64,000 nucleotides of DNA from Ceratobasidium sp. AG-K (lineage: Eukaryota; Basidiomycota; Agaricomycetes; Cantharellales; Ceratobasidiaceae). The notes under the pieces are model-generated. The model had not been told where the DNA came from and did not search any database. It saw only the letters and a list, made by a program, of their open reading frames with translations. A program made the position numbers and the translations under genes. Position 1 is the stretch's first letter; every line of letters starts with the position of its first letter. The stretch is from the NCBI GenBank assembly GCA_037039685.1, contig JAWNGF010000002.1:5146001-5210000 (forward strand), in the 5' to 3' direction. Of this stretch, positions 23,301-35,900 are shown in pieces.

Positions 23301-24027
23301 CTGTGGGAGTGGAAATAGGTAAGTGTGGGAAAGAGAATATAATACAGAAGACTGACTCGTCCTCGGCTTCATTGGCAAGGCGAGTTTTAGTGAGATAGGT
23401 TTGCTTCAACTTGCCAACCTAGAAACAGTGTTAGTAACGTTATTTGTATGTGTCGTGTGAGACGTACTTCGACGCCTTTCTCTTCATATGTCTTGATATA
23501 TACGTCAAGTAGAACATGTTGCGAATCTCGAATCCGTTCGGCGTGCCCAGCAGCCCAATTTTGGAACGGATCCGCAACCATGGCCTCGAGTTCCTGCGCA
23601 AGGTCCTTGTGTGCATTCCCTTGAGCAACAGATTCGGCTTGCAAGCCTTGGAACGTGCGCAAAAGGGCCGCTCCATCGTCTGCATCAAAGCCGGTGCCGC
23701 GCGATCCAGTGAGTTGTGGATTGATGAGTGAGGCCGCGATTGTGCGTTCCGCAGCAACGCGAGCCTATGGCAGATGTGAGTGTCATAACGAAATATGTGA
23801 GATAATAACTGACACGAATAAACGAGACTATCTCTGAGTTCTCAGCGATGCCCTGTGACGCGACATGAGCTCTGCATCAGCGTAACAGCTATCCATCCTA
23901 CCTGCTCGAGCTTTTCAAAGAGGACATTCAGACCAGTTTTATAATCTGGAGACCAGAATGAGTTCGCAAACGTCAGTGGCAGCGAAACATTTGGTGCAAT
24001 CTTGGGTGGGTCCGCTTCAGAGCTCAT
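20308..24027 (-). CDS. RGD2: RGD2-type RhoGAP with split F-BAR and DEP domains, 1054 aa
   Basis: Rgd2-class proteins bend membranes through F-BAR and stimulate GTP hydrolysis by Cdc42/Rho5-type GTPases. Twelve exons: 23902-24027, 23814-23852, 23468-23764, 23357-23418, 22676-23300, 22279-22615, 21617-22228, 21458-21569, 21333-21409, 21229-21285, 21023-21178 and 20308-20972. The F-BAR N-half covers about residues 10-175 (LPLTFANSFWSPDYKTGLN, QELEAMVADPFQNWA). A DEP domain lies at about 300-383 (NCFTGADFVDFLKAKVPG), the second F-BAR half at about 384-560 (helical), and the RhoGAP domain at about 585-800 (LIKLPKVNLLVLDTVIKHL, SLGRMFMRPKVENELS). A Pro-rich tail follows. At the usual arginine-finger site the sequence is TWIYEVPLTASHRLREA, without the usual GxxR. 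The gene is divergent from GDB1. Confidence 0.9.
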
Positions 24028-24353
24028 CTTGGTCGTCGTCGGGCAGCTTGGGCGCCTCCGGCATCATATATCACGCACAGCCTGACACAGCCACATTGAT
24101 GGAGCCATTTCAATTATCAGTCGGTATCATGCACTCAAGCAAGTGCAAGGCATTCTGGGGGTAGCCCCCACGCCATCGGCGGCGCGCAAGGGCGATCCGA
24201 CAGCACCAGGGGGATGTATGCGTGCCCTTAGGCCACCCGCCCATTCCATCACGTGATGAGCTCATTCCCACGGTGAATCGCCGCGTGATTGGTTAAGGGC
24301 TCCCACGACGCGTATAAAGTCTGGTGTGCATTGAACGACAACATTATCCCCTC
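24028..24353. promoter_or_regulatory. bidirectional promoter RGD2-GDB1: ATCACGTGAT palindrome, CCAAT-type box, TATA box
   Basis: 326 bp between divergent starts. The 10-bp palindrome ATCACGTGAT is at 24248-24257 and an inverted CCAAT box (ATTGG) at 24288-24292. TATAAA at 24313-24318 lies 36 bp before the GDB1 ATG. The order E-box, CCAAT, TATA points to GDB1. Confidence 0.65.
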
Positions 24354-27300
24354 ATGTCTACTTCCAGCAAGGTCAAGGCGGCGGGAACCGAGGCTGCTCA
24401 TGGCCATCCTAAGGCTGGCCGCTCTGTAGTCAAGGGGCAGAAACCACCCCCCGTCCAGCTTCCCAAAGAGCGCTATGCAGATGCGCCCAAGACGCCTGGA
24501 CCCAAGACTCCAGCCGATGAGGCGATCGATTTCTTCGAGTCCACAGAACGGGGAATCACTCCTATCAAGGTCTACGAGCTTCGTCTCGAGTCGGATGGTG
24601 GCCCAAACAAGGAGCGCGCGGTGAGTTGAAGCGCATACATTGTACTCCTTTGCTTACTCTTGAGCCAGTACACTCGACTTCCTCCTGCATACAAGCCATA
24701 CGTTCTTCGAGTTACCATCGAGGCGGGCAGTCCCGCTTCGCGCAACGGCGTGTTCATGACCAACTTCCCCCTAGACGGCGGCAAGTTTAGCCGTGATTAC
24801 TTTGTTGAGCGAAAGTATGACATCAATTCCCCAATGTTTACTCGCTAATCTGATTGCGTTCTAGGCTCCCCACCGACTTTTCTAAACCTATCAAGATCGA
24901 TTTGCCCATTTCTCATGCTGGTGCATTTGTTTATTGGCTCGAATACGATGGACCAGAAGGTCGCATCAAGGCTCGTGAAGGGTACTTCAACATTGATCCG
25001 ATTCTTTCGACATACAAGCGTACTCCTGTCATCGATCCCAAAACTCTGACTGTCGCACCCAAGACTGATTTTGTTGAGCCTCGTGAAAAGGTGTTCATAC
25101 CTCTCGATGGCATCGCCATGCTTACCGTCGTCTCCAAATGGATGGGTGCTCTACCGGAATGGGAACCCCATTTTTCCGAGGCCCGCGCGAGGGGATACAA
25201 CATGCTTCACTACACGCCACTCCAGCAGCGCGGAGAAAGCAATAGCCCCTACAGTATCTCTGACCAGCTTGCATTCGATCGCCAACTGTTTGAAGCAGAC
25301 TACAAGGGTAATAGGGAGGACGGTGTTCAGCGAGTCAAAGATATTCTCAAGCTTGCACGGCAGCAGTATGGGTTGATGAGCTTGACTGATGTTGTTCTCA
25401 ACCATACCGCGAACAACAGCGAGTGGCTACAAGAGCATCCCGAAGCTGGTATGTCCAATCATCTCAACCATCACCCAAATTTGGCGCTAACGTCGCCACC
25501 ACAGGTTTCAGCCCTTTCAACTGCCCTCACTTGACTCCTGCCCTTGAACTCGACGACTGCATAATTGAGTTCTCGACCGACCTTGCGGGCCGTGGTCTCC
25601 CTAACTTGATCAAAACCCAGGAAGATATTGACACGCTAACCAAAGCTCTCAAGAAAGATATTGCCAAACTCAATCTCTGGCAATACTATGTGTTGAATGT
25701 CGAGCGCGAAAAGGCCGCCGTCGCCAAAGCGTTGTCCGAATCCAAAGTCGTACCATGGACCGGTCCTGATATTCAAGGCAAGACTGTAGGCGAGATTGCC
25801 GACGTCGTACGAGGGGCAGGCAAACTTGAGCACGTTGGTCGATTCGCCGAGCGGTTCCAGATCACTATCGACCCTGCTGTGGCAGCTGGCATCGTCAAGT
25901 CTGCCTTTTCCAACTTGGATAACGCGAGCCCTGAGGCGTATGGAGAAGCTTGGGGGCGTATCGCGGACGTTCTGAATGTGGATCAGTACAAGGAGTGGGA
26001 AGACGATACTAAGGTAGCGTTGGAAAACATTGTCAACCGCGTCAAGTATACTCGTTTGGACGATCACGGGCCCAAGATTGGGGAAATTACTCGCACGTAT
26101 GTCCGCATAATCACACCAAATACGCATATAATTCACAATATTATTAGGATGCCACTCGTAGATACCTACTTTACGCGAATTCCCAAAAATGCAACTACTG
26201 CCAAGCACGACCCCCGCGCACTTTCTGTGGCCAACAATGGCTGGATTTGGGCTGCCGACCCGCTTGCCAACTTTGCGCTCCCCCCGTCTAAAGCATACCT
26301 CCGACGTGAAGTCATCGTTTGGGGTGATTGCGTCAAGCTTCGATACGGTGACGGACCTGACGATAATCCATGGCTCTGGAAGCACATGACCGAGTACGTC
26401 CAGTCCCTCGCCGCCATCTTCGATGGCTTCCGAATCGACAATTGTCATTCGACACCACTGCATGTTGGCGTGGCCTTGCTCGATGCGGCTCGCGCTGTGA
26501 ATCCAGATTTGTATGTGTGTGCGGAGTTGTTCACGGGCAGCGAGGAGATGGATGTACACTTTGTGAGCCGATTGGGAATCAACAGTCTGATTCGCGAAGC
26601 GATGAATGGATGGGACCCTCAAGAGTTTTCGAGGTTACTGCACCGCAATGGCTTGGGAAAGCCTATTGGTGAGTACTTTATTCCACTATATCTACTTGGC
26701 TAAACTGGTTTGCTAGGTTCGATGGATGAATCCTGCCTGACTTCTTACGAGGAACTTCCCCCGCCCACCGGAAAGGGTGCCACACGCCCGGCAGCTATCA
26801 TTCCTCTCCGTGGATCCATGCCCCACGCGCTCATGTACGACGTGACCCACGATAACGAGTCACCTCTTCACAAGCGTTCTGCCGAAGATGCACTCTCGAC
26901 CGGTGCGCTCGTCACCTTTGGTTGGTTTGCCACGGGCTCGAACAAAGGCTTTGACGACCTCTACCCTAAACTCCTTGACCTCGTTGGTGATAACCGCAAG
27001 TACGAGACGAGCGACGGTGGCAAGATTTACAGGGGTATATCGAAAGTCAAGAAGGTATTGAACCAACTTCACACCGAGATGGTCCTAGGGGGGTTCAAAG
27101 AAGGCCACGTTCATCAGGAAGGAAATGTGGGTTCTTTTGTTCTATTCTTCACGCATACACTCACCTGGACTGTGAATAGTACATTGCTATCCATCGGGTT
27201 CAACCCAAGACGCAGAAAGGCTACTTCCTCATCGCACACACAGCCTTTGCGAATAGCAAGGGATCAAAGGAGCGCGGCACTGTCGGACCCATCTCGCTCA

Positions 27301-29728
27301 AATCGACCAAGGCCCGTTTTATTCTTGGAGCGTCGATCGACATCCCTTCGTACGAGATCGATCCTTCTCCAACTACGATCGCCGGTCTGCCAAGCACGCT
27401 GAATGAATTGGCCGAAGTTCCTCCCAAAGAGACAGCCGATGGGTGCGAACTTGTAGTCCCAGACGAGTTCCCACCTGGTAGCATCCTTTTGTACGAAACC
27501 CAACTCGTCGGCGTTGATCCAGAGTTGGAAGAGGCGTCTGTGGCAGGAGCGAATGAGGCTTTTGCCGAACTTGACCTGGTCGACCTGAACGTGGTACTGC
27601 ATCGGTGTGACGGAGAAGAAAAGGACGCGACTGGTTGAGTGCTTCATTGCATATACCTAACACGGTCTAACAATTTGAGTAGGGGGCGAGATTGGAACAT
27701 ACAATATTGGCGGGTTGGGCAATCTCACATACTGTGGTTTGGAGGGATGGATGCACCCGTTGAGGCATATCATGAACAATAACGACCTCGGGCACCCGCT
27801 CTGCGAAAACTTGAGGCAGGGAGACTGGGCGCTTGGATATGTCGAGTCTCGGCTGGAAAAGTAGGAACATTCCTTATTTTGAGTGCATAAGCTTATAGAT
27901 ATTACAGGCAAATCCCTACGTTCCCGCGTCTCGCCAAACCCGTAGCCTGGTTCAAGTCTCGTTTCGACCTGATCCGTGCACAAGCACCTGCATTCCTGCG
28001 TCCTAAATACTTTGCCATTGTTATCTTCTCCGCATACAAGGCCGCTCGCCGGGTTGCCATCGAGCAATGCTCCGATTTTATCGTCTCCGGTCACGAATTC
28101 ACCCAGAATCTTGCGCTCACGCAGATCCAAATGCACGGCCTTGTCCAATCAGCGTCGATCGACCCCGGCAAAGTTGTACCTTCTCTCGCTGCCGGTCTCC
28201 CGCACTTTACCAGTGGCTGGGCACGCACCTGGGGCCGCGACGTGTTCATCTCGCTCCGTGGTTTGTTTTTGACCACTGGCAACTATGCCGCTGCTCGAGC
28301 CCACATTCTGGCCTTTTGCGCCACGCTCAAGCACGGATTGATTCCCAACTTGCTCGACGCACTTCGTACGCCACGGTACAACTCGCGCGACTCGCCATGG
28401 TGGATGGTGCAGAACATCCAGGACTATTGTTCTATGGCGCCCGAGGGTCTGGCATTGCTTGATGTTCCCGTTAAACGCAGGTTCCCGAAAGACGACACGT
28501 TTGTTCCATGGGACGATCCGAGGGCGTATGCTTACTCGAGCACGGTCGCCGAAATTATCCAGGAGATCCTACAGAGACATGCCAAGGGCATTTCATTCCG
28601 CGAGCACAATGCCGGACCCAACTTGGACATGCAGATGAGCGACGAAGGCTTCCAAATTGATATCAAGGTCGATTGGGAGACTGGTTTCACGCTCGGTGGT
28701 AACTGGAAGAACTGCGGAACCTGGATGGACAAGATGGGCGAGAGCCAAAAGGCAGGCACCAAGGGCAAGCCAGGCACTCCTCGCGATGGTGCACCCGTGG
28801 AGATTACCGGGTTATTGTTCAGCACGTTGAGGTGGTTGGACGGCCTTTCTCAAAAGGGCAAGTTCCCATTCAAGGGTGTTGACGCTGTTGGTGAGTAACG
28901 AGTCCAAATAAAAGGATGTCGCTAATTTGCGTTGTAGTGGACGGGCAGGAGAAGTTTGTGACGTACCGCGAGTGGGCAACATTGATCCAGAATGCGTTTG
29001 AGCGTTACTACTACGTCCCAGCTAGTGAGTGTCACTTTTATGGTCCTCGGCCTGCCCTGACGCCATAGCAGACCCCGCGGAGGATGCCAACTACATGGTC
29101 GACTCGCGCATCATCAACCAGCGCGGAATCTACAAGGACGTGTATGGCTCTGGTGCAGGCCGCGAATGGTCCGACTACCAGCTCCGATGCAATTTCCCGA
29201 TTGCTATGGTGGTTGCTCCTGAGCTCTTTGACCCCGAACACGCTCTTGGTGCGCTCAAGATTGCGGACACGCGCTTGCGTGGACCGTTGGGCATGAAGAC
29301 TTTGGACGAGTCGGATTCGCAGTACCGCGGCTATTACGACAACTCCAACGACTCGGACGACGCCAGCATCGCCAAGGGCTTGAACTACCACCAAGGTCCA
29401 GAGTGGGGATGGCCACTTGGGTACTTCCTCCGCGCGTACTTGAAGTTTGATACATTGGTCGGAGCTGGCAAGAAAGTGAGTGCATCTAGGACACAGTTCG
29501 AATTTTTACTGACAATGGCGATAGGACCCGTCTGAAACTTTGCACCGACTGCACGAAGCGTTGCTGCCTGCCCGACACCACATTGCCAATGACCCATGGG
29601 CTGGAATTCCAGAGTTGACGAACCGCAATGGAGAGTACTGCCGAGACTCATGCAACACCCAGGCATGGAGTTCAAGCTGCCTGCTAGACTTTTTAGAGGA
29701 CGTGCACCAGCTGCAGCACAAGGCGTAG
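24354..29728 (+). CDS. GDB1: glycogen debranching enzyme (4-alpha-glucanotransferase / amylo-alpha-1,6-glucosidase), 1610 aa
   Basis: A bifunctional cytosolic enzyme that moves a short glucan off a branch and then hydrolyses the 1,6-linked glucose. Exons: 24354-24620, 24669-24814, 24865-25448, 25505-26096, 26148-26668, 26717-27126, 27180-27633, 27683-27860, 27908-28890, 28938-29024, 29069 (or 29072)-29475 and 29525-29728, totalling 1611 codons. The GH13-like half shows [30 protein letters not shown], and the catalytic region [18 protein letters not shown] near residue 620, then [12 protein letters not shown]. The GH133-like C-terminal half shows [16 protein letters not shown] (about residue 1155) and [16 protein letters not shown]. 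The size fits fungal debranching enzymes. Intron 26097-26147 is in frame without a stop, and the exon 11 acceptor is tandem (AGCAG). Confidence 0.96.
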
Positions 29729-30116
29729 AGTGAAATCAAAGTTTAATTCAAGTGTATAGATAGTAACAAGTGAATGTATGGTTCATGGTTTGTCCAAGAA
29801 TGTCAATGCCACAGAGTGGCATACACAAGGACCTAGAATATGAAACATCGCCCGATCCGCCCCAGCACAGACTCTCTCCAACCGAATCGCCGCGTGAACA
29901 GCAACTCAAGGCCAGATCAAACAAGCCAGGCGGGGCGGGGGGAGGTTGGTTTGGCGAGCAGCCCTCTAACGAGGGCGCCATGCCTCCTGCGACCTGAATA
30001 ACACCATGGCTTGCGCTTGGAGGTTCGGTGATCGCATGCGGACGCCTAAAGAAACAAAAAATTAAAAGTGGGATTATATAATATTCCGGAAGCAAACCAC
30101 GGTTGGATCGGAACAG
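29729..30116. other. intergenic GDB1 to H15 gene
   Basis: 388 bp with the GDB1 3' end and the promoter of the next gene. No gene seen. Confidence 0.5.
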
Positions 30117-31850
30117 ATGACGGATGGGACTGGTCAGTTTTCTGAGCTGTACAGGACCAGGATGGACGACGGAGCAGCTGTTGAAGACCACACACCGGGC
30201 ACTCCAGAGCTCAAACGCACCTATCTCTCGCTTATCCCGCACTCTGCGCTGGTCGACCTTGTGCTTGCAATTGATGCCGGAAATACCACTATTTTCCCCT
30301 CTGATCTACGAGGCGAAGTTCGTCGCATGCAGACCAACACTGCCGACGACGCCGACGGAGAAGGGTCACCCGACCCGCAGCCGGCGCCTACAACCACACG
30401 AGCACCGTCTGTGCCACCCGCTGGAGGCCCTCGAACACGCGCCGGAGCTGCACGTGCCTATGCTGCTGCTCTCGCATCCAAGGACGCTGCCTCTGCCCGT
30501 CCGTCTCCTGCACCTGGTGGTATATCCTTCCCGCAAACACCAGAGCCGCAGCCACAGCCACAGACAGCGTTTGCCCCTATTCCTCAACCATATCCTTCGC
30601 TAGTCGTTCATTTGCCCAATGGTTCGCCGCCTGCACCGGTTACCACCACACCAACAACTCCGGCGTCTGGTCCCCCGCCGGGAGCTCCCTGGCAGTCTCC
30701 TGAATCCGAGTCGAACGGTCCCGGTCCCATCCGAAATACTCCGGCTAAAAAGACACGGACGGGTGTTATTGGAGGTTACAATCCCATTACATCCATAGGG
30801 CCATCTAGTAAGATCTCTACGCTTGAGCTATGCGGCTAGCTAAACGCTTGATACAGCCGAAGGACTTCCTAGCTATGAAGAGATGATTGTCCTCGCCCTC
30901 ATGGAGAACCAGGACGGACTGGGGATCGCTCCGAAAGATGTATTTGCATGGATGTCCGCGTGAGTACCACCCTGGGTTTCATTTCATCGCCTTGACCGCC
31001 AATAATCTCATAGTCGATGGCCACTCAATGCCAACTTTCGCCCTTCTGCTTCTCAGGCTCTTCAAAAAGCCTTCAAGCGTGGCAGACTCGAAAAGGTTGG
31101 CACCAAGTACAAACTCAACCCTAACTGGCATGGTGGTGCTGTACGTACCGCCGACTCTTTGTGTTTATCAACCAATTTACAACTTGGTAGACCACAAACC
31201 GTACAACCCGACGCCCTCAATCCATGGCTGAGCTGCCTGGAAACTATGCTTGGGCACCACCACCAGTTCCACCCGTCACCTCTGTCCCACCCGACCCTCG
31301 TTTACGAAGCAACCCCCCCTCCACGCCCGTCCCAGCCACCCAGCCAGCTCAATCAGCAGCTCAATCAGCCGAATTCGACGCTCAAGCTCAGGTCGCCAGT
31401 CTTTTGAAAGCTCTACAAGATCAGGCAGGACCATCGAACGTGCCCAATGGAGCTGGGCAGAACCAACTACCCAATACGGTAGCAGGGGCGTTGCCACCTC
31501 CACCTGTAGACGGAGCGAATCCCCAGGCGCAAGTGCCACATATCGCACTACCCCAATCCACCCCCGGCATAACCGGTCAGATGTCGCCCACGACACCCAT
31601 AGCAGTCGGGTCTCCGGGCGTGGCCGTTCCGCTGCAGCATCCAATACCCCAACCTGCAGTCCCGGTCCCAGTTCCGTTACAAGCTGGGATGCCTCCACAA
31701 CCCCAGCCCCAGCAGAATCCCGTACCTCCCGGTCACCCAATGCCGCTTGCTTACCCTCCCTATCATGCCGCACCGACCGCGTTGCAAGCTAGCCTCGCAA
31801 CCCTAGCATCTCAACTAGCGAGCATGAGCAAAAACAACCAGAGCACATGA
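30117..31850 (+). CDS. linker-histone-fold (H15) domain protein with Pro-rich flanks, 526 aa
   Basis: Exons 30117-30807, 30857-30959, 31014-31140 and 31191-31850 give 527 codons. The three central exons assemble one winged-helix domain like the globular domain of histone H1/H5: GLPSYEEMIVLALMENQDG, then PKDVFAWMSARWPLNANFRP, then SASQALQKAFKRGRLEKVG and TKYKLNPNW (about residues 233-310). It is flanked by long Pro/Ala/Gln-rich low-complexity regions on both sides, unlike a canonical Lys-rich linker histone tail. It is therefore a chromatin or DNA-binding protein using the H15 fold rather than bulk histone H1 (inference). The N-terminus contains LIPHSALVDLVLAIDAGN of unknown role. Confidence 0.82.
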
Positions 31851-31997
31851 GTGAGCAAAACTCGGGAGCAAGAAAAAAATTTCGACTTTCTATGAATGAA
31901 TCATGTTGTACCAGTACAGCCGGATGTACTTAAACTTATATCACCTAGACATAAATTGTTTGTAAAACCGCGCGCCTCTTTGTTGTGTCAATGAGAA

Positions 31998-32005
31998 TCA
32001 CGTGA
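31998..32005 (+). promoter_or_regulatory. TCACGTGA palindrome upstream of TAF10
   Basis: The site sits inside the 10-bp palindrome ATCACGTGAT (31997-32006), 27 bp before the TAF10 start codon. It is the same 10-mer as upstream of GDB1. Confidence 0.6.
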
Positions 32006-32032
32006 TACTTTGTCCCCACCTCTTTGACCACC

Positions 32033-32778
32033 ATGTCTTACCAACCCGATCCGTCTCAACAGGCTACTTCTGCGCCTTCCTACATTGCTCCTTATCCGGC
32101 GGTGTACCAACCGGCTGCAACTGCCGCTTCCAGCCAACAACCCGAACCTGGAACGAGTACACGGAGGGCCGACGAGCTTGCACGCAAAGATAGGACGTTG
32201 GCGGAGTTTATGTTGATGCTGGACGAATATGATCCTCTGGTGAGTTGTTTCCCTTCACGAGAAGACCGAAAGGGGCGACCCTTGATCGTTTAAAACGCAA
32301 TGGCGCCTGATCCTAGGCCAATCATATCACCTGGAACTAACTCATGTGGCGACTTTACTAGATCCCAAATGAAGTCACAGACTACTACCTTCAGCGCGCA
32401 GGATTCGAATGCGAAGATGTGCGATTGTACGTGCATCTTTTTATCGCTCGTGTATTAGGATTGACCCGCCTCGCTTGTCAGAAAGCGTCTTCTCTCCCTC
32501 GCAGCACAGAAGTTCGTCTCAGACATCGCCGCTGACGCATATCAGCACGCCCGGATTCGAACAAACGCTCAACCAGCCGCACGTGCTAGGACAGACAAGG
32601 CAGGGACGACTGCAGTCACCAGTGCACTTGCGAGGGTTCGTCCTTCATCTCCCATTTTACTTGCTTGGTACTCAACTGTGCACAGGACAAGACTCGCACC
32701 GTCCTCACCATGGATGATCTCTCAGCTGCATTGTCCGAGTATGGTATCAATGCGCGCAAGCCCGAGTTTTATCTCTAA
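32033..32778 (+). CDS. TAF10: TAF10, TFIID/SAGA histone-fold subunit, 172 aa
   Basis: Taf10 is shared by TFIID and SAGA and pairs with Taf3, Taf8 or Spt7 through its histone fold. Exons are 32033-32239, 32362-32426, 32482-32635 and 32686-32778. After a Gln/Pro/Ala-rich N-terminus comes the conserved fold: RTLAEFMLMLDEYDPLIPNE, VTDYYLQRAGFECEDVRLKR, LLSLAAQKFVSDIAADAYQH, then the C-terminal helix RTVLTMDDLSAALSEYGIN and a KPEFYL end. Length and order match the family. Its stop codon is 182 bp from the PAT1 stop on the other strand, so their 3' UTRs may overlap. Confidence 0.95.
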
Positions 32779-32960
32779 CTGTTTCCCAGTCGCTGTGTTG
32801 TATTGTACTTGTAGCATTAGAGTTTTCTTTGCCTCCACGCCCAGTGGGTTTCATTGTCAGACGATGTTCGGTGCACCTTTCCTGTTTCTCTATGTTCATC
32901 AGGTGCGAGGTCATCAGCACGTACAAATCACAACGCTAGATCTGGCCCCATTCCACCACC

Positions 32961-35900
32961 TCAAAGCATAATCTGCGAACTATCCAGCCCCAGTGCGTGC
33001 AAAAACAAGTTGACGTTGTCAATCTTCAACGCTCGAATCCGATCATCCGAGACCCATCCCTTGGTCGCGCTCGCTACGTTCTCAAGCACCTTGTCGCGGA
33101 GCTCAGCGACAAGCTGTTGCTGTTGTTGCATATCTGCATTCACCGCCAACGCCGCGCAAAACTGCCACACCGGCTCGTCTGCCACGTCGGGTCCTTCAGG
33201 CAGATGAGGGTTCGCGCCAAACACCTGGGCGGTCGCGTACCGGGTCGAGGGGAAGAGCGACACGAGGTGTTGGGCCAGCGAACGGAAGAGAGTATTGAAT
33301 ACGTTTTGCCTTGGGTTATGGGGACGGGAATGAGTGCATGTTGCAGTAAGGACCCGGGTAGAAGACTCACCATGCCTGAAGCTCGCCACTGTCTGGTGCA
33401 TCGACTTCGCTTGTCTTGAGGATCTCGACCCGACTCAAGAGGATGGTGAGTACGGCAATGCCAGGCTATCGTTCCTATCAGTGGACGAATCTCATTATAT
33501 TGCGATTTACTCGCCTTGGTTCCGGCAAGTTGCACCAAGTTAGACCCACTTTCAATCAAAAGTCCGAGTAATCCATGGACAAAACGTAACCCGGCGTTTC
33601 CTAAAATGGGTACTAGGGGAGGAAGTACACTGGCCATGAACAAATCAGTCTGAGCGTGATCTTGATCTGCCTGTCGCACGACATCCAGTTGGGAAAACAC
33701 CGCGATCAAAAGGGTGTACATCGTGAGCACTCGATTTGGGTCAAACAACCGGGTTAGTCTCGGGATCAGCCGTTTGCCCTTAGAGGGAGCTAAAAGGGAA
33801 GCGAACGGGTGAGGATTGCTGTTGGTGATGGATCAATGCGTGCGTAGCGTGGTGTGGGGTAAACACAAACCTAACTTCCAGCGGGGTAAGGATCGGCAGA
33901 GATGCCCATAGTGCATTAATCTCGTTTTCATATGCCTGGCTCCTAAACCATTATATGTAAGGATCTCGCCCATAAAGTGTCAGGTGGCAACGTACCATGC
34001 AGATTGAGCCTCGGGATCTTCAGGTGAGGGTTGAGCCATTTGCAGTTGTTCAATTTTGAGGACGCGATCATAGATTGCTTCCAGTGTGATCAACGCCTCA
34101 CGCCTGGTTAGTGGATCTCGCTTCACGATCCCGGTCCCAGTCCCGCTCTGGTTGCCTAGTAGTGCCTCCCGGCCAAGCTGAGCGGCTTGCTTCGCGGTCG
34201 CGGCATCTTCCTTGGATACGTGATCATGCTCGACTTGGAGAAGCTGCCGAGGCGCGGCCTTGTAGCTCCGACCCGAAACTTTGCCTAGAGCCCCCTGCAA
34301 GTGGCTCACACCTAATTCATCATATTTAATCAGGCCGATAGTAGGACCGGAGTTTGAACGTACCTTGTGCGCCTTTTTCCTGCTCTCGCACCTTGGCATT
34401 TTTCACGATCCTTTCGACCTGTGTGGCCATCTTCTGCAGCGCATTCTCCCGTCTTCGTCCACGAGTGTGAGCGGCAGCCGCAGGAATTCCAGATGACCCG
34501 AGCAGGTTTGCGTAAAAGTCTTCGGAAGGATCGAGAGTAACCAACTGCGAGACTTGAATACGTGTGATGAAATCTTTGTCAGATTGACTCATTAGGTCAT
34601 TGTACTTGGACTATTGTTTGGGTCATTATTAACGTTACCTAGCATATAACATGGCACTTACCATTTGAGCTATCTTTCTTGCTTTGATTCTTCTCTTTTC
34701 CTCCATTCGCTCGGTCTCCATGATCTTCCGCATCGCTTCTCCCATCACGGCTTCACGCTGCTCTGGAGGCAATAACATCATGTCTGGATGAGCCTCCATT
34801 GCATGCATTCCCATCAAAAGCTGTTGGTGCTGCTGTTGCTTCATATTCATACCCGGCGCACGATGCTGATGGCCAAATTGGTCCATGCCCACCATTCCCC
34901 CGGGGCCCATACCCATATTAGGAAGCCCCCCTTGGTTCGTTGGGAGCATTCCGCCCATGCCTCCTTGGTTCATACCGATTCCAGGCATGCGACCGAGTCC
35001 CATACCACCCCCCATTTGCATCGCCTGCATCTCGCGTTCGAGTCCTTCAAGCGCGGCGATCTGCGATTGATTCCTCGCGTGCTGTTGCGCAAGCGACGGC
35101 ACGCGATTGTGTCCGTACGGCGAGGCTTGGTGCATTATAGGGGAATTTTGATGCATCGTGGGCGAACTTTGATGCATCGAAGGATGGCCTTGGTGAATTC
35201 CCGGGGCAAGTTGTTGGATCCCCGGTGGGCCTTGATGCAATCCAGAGCCTTGATGTACCGGGGGAGGACCTTGGTGCATTGGTAGCCCGGGAGAGCCTTG
35301 ATGCATGGCTGGCGTGGCATGGTGGACGGCAGGCGACGCGTGTTGGTGGGAGACGGGCAACGCTTGGTGTAGTGCGGGAGATCCAACGCCGCGGGCTCTC
35401 GATAGCTGCTCCGCCTCGATTTCTTGTAGAGTGCGAATACGCGGCTGCGAGGTTTGTTGGGTCGCCTGGAGTTGGTGCTGAGGTGTTGTCCCAAATGGCG
35501 AAAACTTGTTATTGTTGCTCGCTTCTGCATAAGCTATGAGACGAAGTGATCATAATCCCATCGTGGACACAACGCACGAGCAGAAGAGTTGTTCCATGCA
35601 TCGTTATTCACTCGGCCCAAAACCGAGGCAACTGACTTATCATTCCAAATGGCATCGAGAGAGGATTGGTTTGGACGTGCTGCCAATCAAACAAACAAAC
35701 TTGAGCCCATGCAAGTACCACACATATGAGAGGCATACACGTGAGATTGTCTGTGCTGGCGGATGTTGGAACTGGTTGCTGAGTCGGAGGTGCAGGTGCC
35801 GCCTCTTTATTGGAGCTAACACCTTGTGTACCAGAAAAATCAAAGTCCTTGCCTAGAGGGAGGTTTAACGTGGCGGTAAGTGGAAAATTATCCCGGATGA

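Noticed and set aside
25636..26622. 328-codon minus-strand frame
   Set aside because: It is the exact antisense shadow of GDB1 catalytic exons; no domain in this direction.
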